A DNA stretch of 64,000 nucleotides from Micrococcus lacusdianchii (GTDB lineage: Bacteria; Actinomycetota; Actinomycetes; Actinomycetales; Micrococcaceae), in contig NZ_JAKNUW010000005.1 of the NCBI RefSeq assembly GCF_023155805.1, positions 111,222 to 175,221 on the forward strand, written 5' to 3'. The translations under genes and the position numbers were made by a program. The notes beneath the pieces were generated by a model. The model did no database searches and was not told where the DNA came from. It saw only the letters and a program-made list of their open reading frames with translations. Below, one piece after another: positions 62,093 through 64,000 of this stretch (position 1 is the first letter of the stretch; every line of letters begins with the position of its first letter).

Positions 62093-62899
62093 TCAGACCG
62101 TCGCGCCCTCCACCAGGCCGTGCAGGACGTCGGCCAGGCCGTGCTCGTCCACGCCGCCGGTGACCTCGTCCGCGGCCTCCTTGACCTCGTCGACGGCCTG
62201 GCCCATGGCGACGCCGCGGCCGGCCCAGCGGAGCATCTCCACGTCGTTGCGGCCGTCCCCCACCGCCACGGTGTCCGCGGGGTCCACGTGCAGCACGGTG
62301 CGCAGGCCCTCGAGCGCGGAGGCCTTGGTGACGCCGGCCGCGGCGATGTCCAGCCACGCCGTCCACCCCACGGAGTACGCCACGCCGGACAGGCCGATGC
62401 CCTCCACGGCACGGCCGAACTCCTCGGCGGAGGAGTCCGTGGAGAACACCACCAGGCGCACCGCGGTGGTGGACATCAGCTCCTCGAAGGACACGCCCTC
62501 CGCAGCCACGCCGAAGGACATGTCCTGGAACCGCTCGGTGGAGCGGAAGGAGCCGTCCGGCAGCTCGAGGGCGTACTTGGCGCTGGGCAGGCGGTCGCGC
62601 AACTGGGTCAGCACCGAGTGCGGGTCGAAGGTGCGCAGGTCCGTGACCTCGTAGCCCTCCTCGAGCGAGGGGTCCAGCCGAAGCGTGACACCGCCGTTGG
62701 AGCAGACCACGTAGCCGGACTCGATCCCCAGGGACTTCGCCACCGGCAGTGTGGCCCCGCGCGAGCGCCCGGTGGCGATGACCACGCGGTGTCCGGCCTC
62801 GATGACCGCCCGCACGGCCTCGCGCACGGGCTCGTGCAGGTGCCCGTCGTGATCCACGATGGTTCCGTCCACGTCCAGGCACACGAGCTTCTGAGTCAT
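62093..62899 (-). CDS. HAD-IIB family (Cof-type) phosphatase
   Basis: 268 aa. LVCLDVDGTIVDHDG is motif I with the nucleophile Asp, VVIATGRSRG motif II, and TVAVGDGRNDVEMLRWAG motif IV; a large C2 cap lies between. Dephosphorylates small sugar phosphates or cofactors; substrate unknown. ATG at 62899, the longer in-frame extension is not family-like. Confidence 0.92.
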   Translation of the reverse strand: MTQKLVCLDVDGTIVDHDGHLHEPVREAVRAVIEAGHRVVIATGRSRGATLPVAKSLGIESGYVVCSNGGVTLRLDPSLEEGYEVTDLRTFDPHSVLTQLRDRLPSAKYALELPDGSFRSTERFQDMSFGVAAEGVSFEELMSTTAVRLVVFSTDSSAEEFGRAVEGIGLSGVAYSVGWTAWLDIAAAGVTKASALEGLRTVLHVDPADTVAVGDGRNDVEMLRWAGRGVAMGQAVDEVKEAADEVTGGVDEHGLADVLHGLVEGATV

Positions 62900-62973
62900 G
62901 GACTCCACCCAACCACACGGCCCGGACACGTCCGCATCGCGCGGGTGAACGGCGGGGGACGCGGGCCGCCTGC

Positions 62974-63470
62974 TCAGCGCAGACCCATCCGCTCCGCCGC
63001 CCACGGCAGCTGGTCCGCAAGGGCGCGGGACCACACGCTCCATGTGTGCCCGCCGGGATACGTGCGCACCTGCATCTCCAGCCCGGCCCGCCCGGCGGCC
63101 TCGGCGAGCGCCTGCGGCACGGGCGGGCCCACGTAGGAGTCGTCCTCCCCCACACTGGCGATCCCGCCCAGGCCGCGGTAGGCGCCCCCGGCCCCCGGGC
63201 CCTCGCCCCGCTCGGCCGCGGCGAACAGGCTGAGGGGGTCATTCGCCTCGAACGCGGCCTGGTCCCCGCCGAAGCCCTCCGCGACCGTCTTCTCCTCGCC
63301 GCCCAGGTCCGGGTGGAGCTCGCCGGAGAACACGAGCACCGACCCGTAGGCGTCCGGGGTGCGGGCCACGGTCTGCAGGGCGCACGTCGCCCCGTTGGAG
63401 ATGCCGCCCACGGTCCAGTGCGCCCGGTCCGGGTCCGTCTGCAGGGTCCGGTCGGTCTGCAGGGTTCGGT
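62974..63470 (-). pseudogene. C-terminal part of a secreted-type esterase, truncated by an IS remnant
   Basis: Reads WTVGGISNGATCALQTV (nucleophile elbow GxSNG), LVFSGELHPDLGGEE and YPGGHTWSVWSRAL with the catalytic His: the C-terminal half of an esterase-D/mycolyltransferase-like hydrolase. Everything before the nucleophile strand is missing; an 18-base near-duplication (TLQTDR repeated) leads straight into transposase sequence at 63471. An ORF can start at a GTG at 63492 inside the IS remnant but lacks the N-terminal fold. Confidence 0.8.
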
Positions 63471-63733
63471 CATGCGCCGGTGCCAGGTCCACACTTCGCT
63501 GCCAGGGCCCGTAGACCTCGGGCGGATCCCGTCAGGGGATCGATGCACCTGTGCCGGTGGATGATGGCTTCGAGCATCGTGCGGGCATCGGGGAACGGCC
63601 GGCCCTGCCGCTGTGCGGGCTGGGAGCATCGGGGCGATCGGCTCCCACTGGGCGTCGGAGAGCATCTGGAACCGGGACTTGTCTTCGAGGGTGCCAGCCG
63701 ACCCCTGGATTCATTGTCAGACACCCCCTAGGC
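63471..63733 (-). mobile_element. IS5-type transposase remnant (5' end only, frameshifted)
   Basis: Reading leftward: terminal sequence GGGGGTGTCTGACAA, then SRFQMLSDAQWEPIAPMLP, shifted frame GRPFPDARTMLEAIIHRHRC, shifted again to VWTWHRRM, all typical of the start of IS5-family transposases. The expected start ATG is AAG here and the gene breaks off into the esterase, so it is dead. Closely related to the copy that begins at 63876 on the other strand. Confidence 0.85.
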
Positions 63734-63873
63734 CAAGGCGCTCGATGGCGGCCGGAGCGAGGTTCTGGACCACCCCGCCGGCCTTCGCAACGAGGGCTTT
63801 CGTGGCGGCGATGCCGTCCACGGACTTCAGGTCCAGGGCCACCGACTCCTTGGAGCGGTTCAGTCACACGAAC
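63734..63873 (-). pseudogene. Fragment of a CaiB/BaiF-type CoA-transferase gene between two IS elements
   Basis: Minus strand encodes LNRSKESVALDLKSVDGIAA, then VVQNLAPAAIERLGLG, the N-terminal region of class III CoA-transferases. Both ends are cut by IS termini, leaving about 45 codons. Confidence 0.7.
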
Positions 63874-63874
63874 T

Positions 63875-64000
63875 AGGGCGTGTCTGAGAATAGATGCACG
63901 AGTCAGCTGAGACCCTGGGGACATGTCCCGGTTCCAGATGCTCTCTGACACCCAATGGGAGTTGATCGCCCCGATGCTCCCGACCCGGACCGGCCGCGCC
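63875..64000 (+). mobile_element. IS5-type insertion sequence, left end and transposase start (runs off right edge)
   Basis: Begins with the terminal sequence TAGGGCGTGTCTGAGAA, nearly the same as the end of the remnant at 63733. The transposase starts at the ATG at 63923: MSRFQMLSDTQWELIAPMLP, then TRTGRA to the window edge. Intact as far as visible; 26 codons seen. Confidence 0.85.

Noticed and set aside
63423..63470. Near-duplicate 18-base stretch (TLQTDR twice) as IS target duplication
   Set aside because: The two copies are in tandem inside the esterase fragment, too long and in the wrong place for an IS5 target duplication; more likely slippage.

Overview
This window comes from a very GC-rich actinobacterium. 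Codon third positions are almost all G or C, ClpC, Lsr2, DUF2342 metalloprotease and 'holin-X' families are present, and many genes appear to be read from leaderless transcripts. Gene content and protein style fit Micrococcaceae, most likely Micrococcus luteus or a close relative; this is an inference, because no 16S gene is present.

Layout. 1-4.4 kb: a minus-strand di/oligopeptide ABC importer operon (binding lipoprotein, two permeases, ATPase running off the left edge). 4.7-10.1 kb: a cytoplasmic glycerophosphodiesterase divergent from a DUF445 membrane protein, an EcsC-like protein, a serine esterase, then a decayed chimera of two genes (amino-acid deaminase 5' part joined to a sugar-lactone oxidase 3' part). 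10.2 kb: tRNA-Lys(UUU). 11.2-17.4 kb: phosphate uptake by two routes, a DUF47/PiT pair on the plus strand facing pstSCAB on the minus strand; pstS has a PHO-box-like direct repeat upstream. 17.4-22.8 kb: FUSC-type transporter, radA, a secreted Cys-containing protein, mutY, argA-type GNAT and a small MT0933-type antitoxin. 22.9-28.0 kb: clpC, lsr2, a small membrane protein, lysS. 28.0-34.3 kb: 2-hydroxyacid dehydrogenase, a DHA2 drug exporter with its MarR regulator and twin operators, M13 peptidase, SRPBCC protein. 34.3-36.0 kb: AAG glycosylase and panC. 36.1-44.6 kb: a block of stress/accessory genes (LEA-like, holin-X and DUF3618 operon; a secreted glycerophosphodiesterase that has lost its start; S9 peptidase; DUF3806; LMW phosphatase; fructosamine-kinase-like; a secreted protein paired with a tiny two-helix membrane protein). 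44.9-58.4 kb: a long minus-strand housekeeping run: dacB, DUF2342 protease, tilS, hpt, ftsH, folE, folP, folB, folK, DUF3180, two PH-domain proteins, DUF2520 protein; ppa is divergent on the plus strand. 59.2-64 kb: an AlbA_2/HATPase regulator with a symmetric upstream motif, a helix-turn-helix protein, a HAD phosphatase, and at the right edge a scrap heap of IS5-type transposase pieces, half an esterase and a CaiB-type CoA-transferase fragment.

The order ppa-dacB-protease-tilS-hpt-ftsH-fol genes-DUF3180-membrane protein-DUF2520-panC-lysS-lsr2-clpC-mutY-radA is the conserved actinobacterial order as I recall it from Mycobacterium. Here it is opened by accessory blocks at 36-45 kb and 28-34 kb, and the panD and coaX genes often found beside panC are not in the window. 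No CRISPR array, intact prophage or restriction system was seen.
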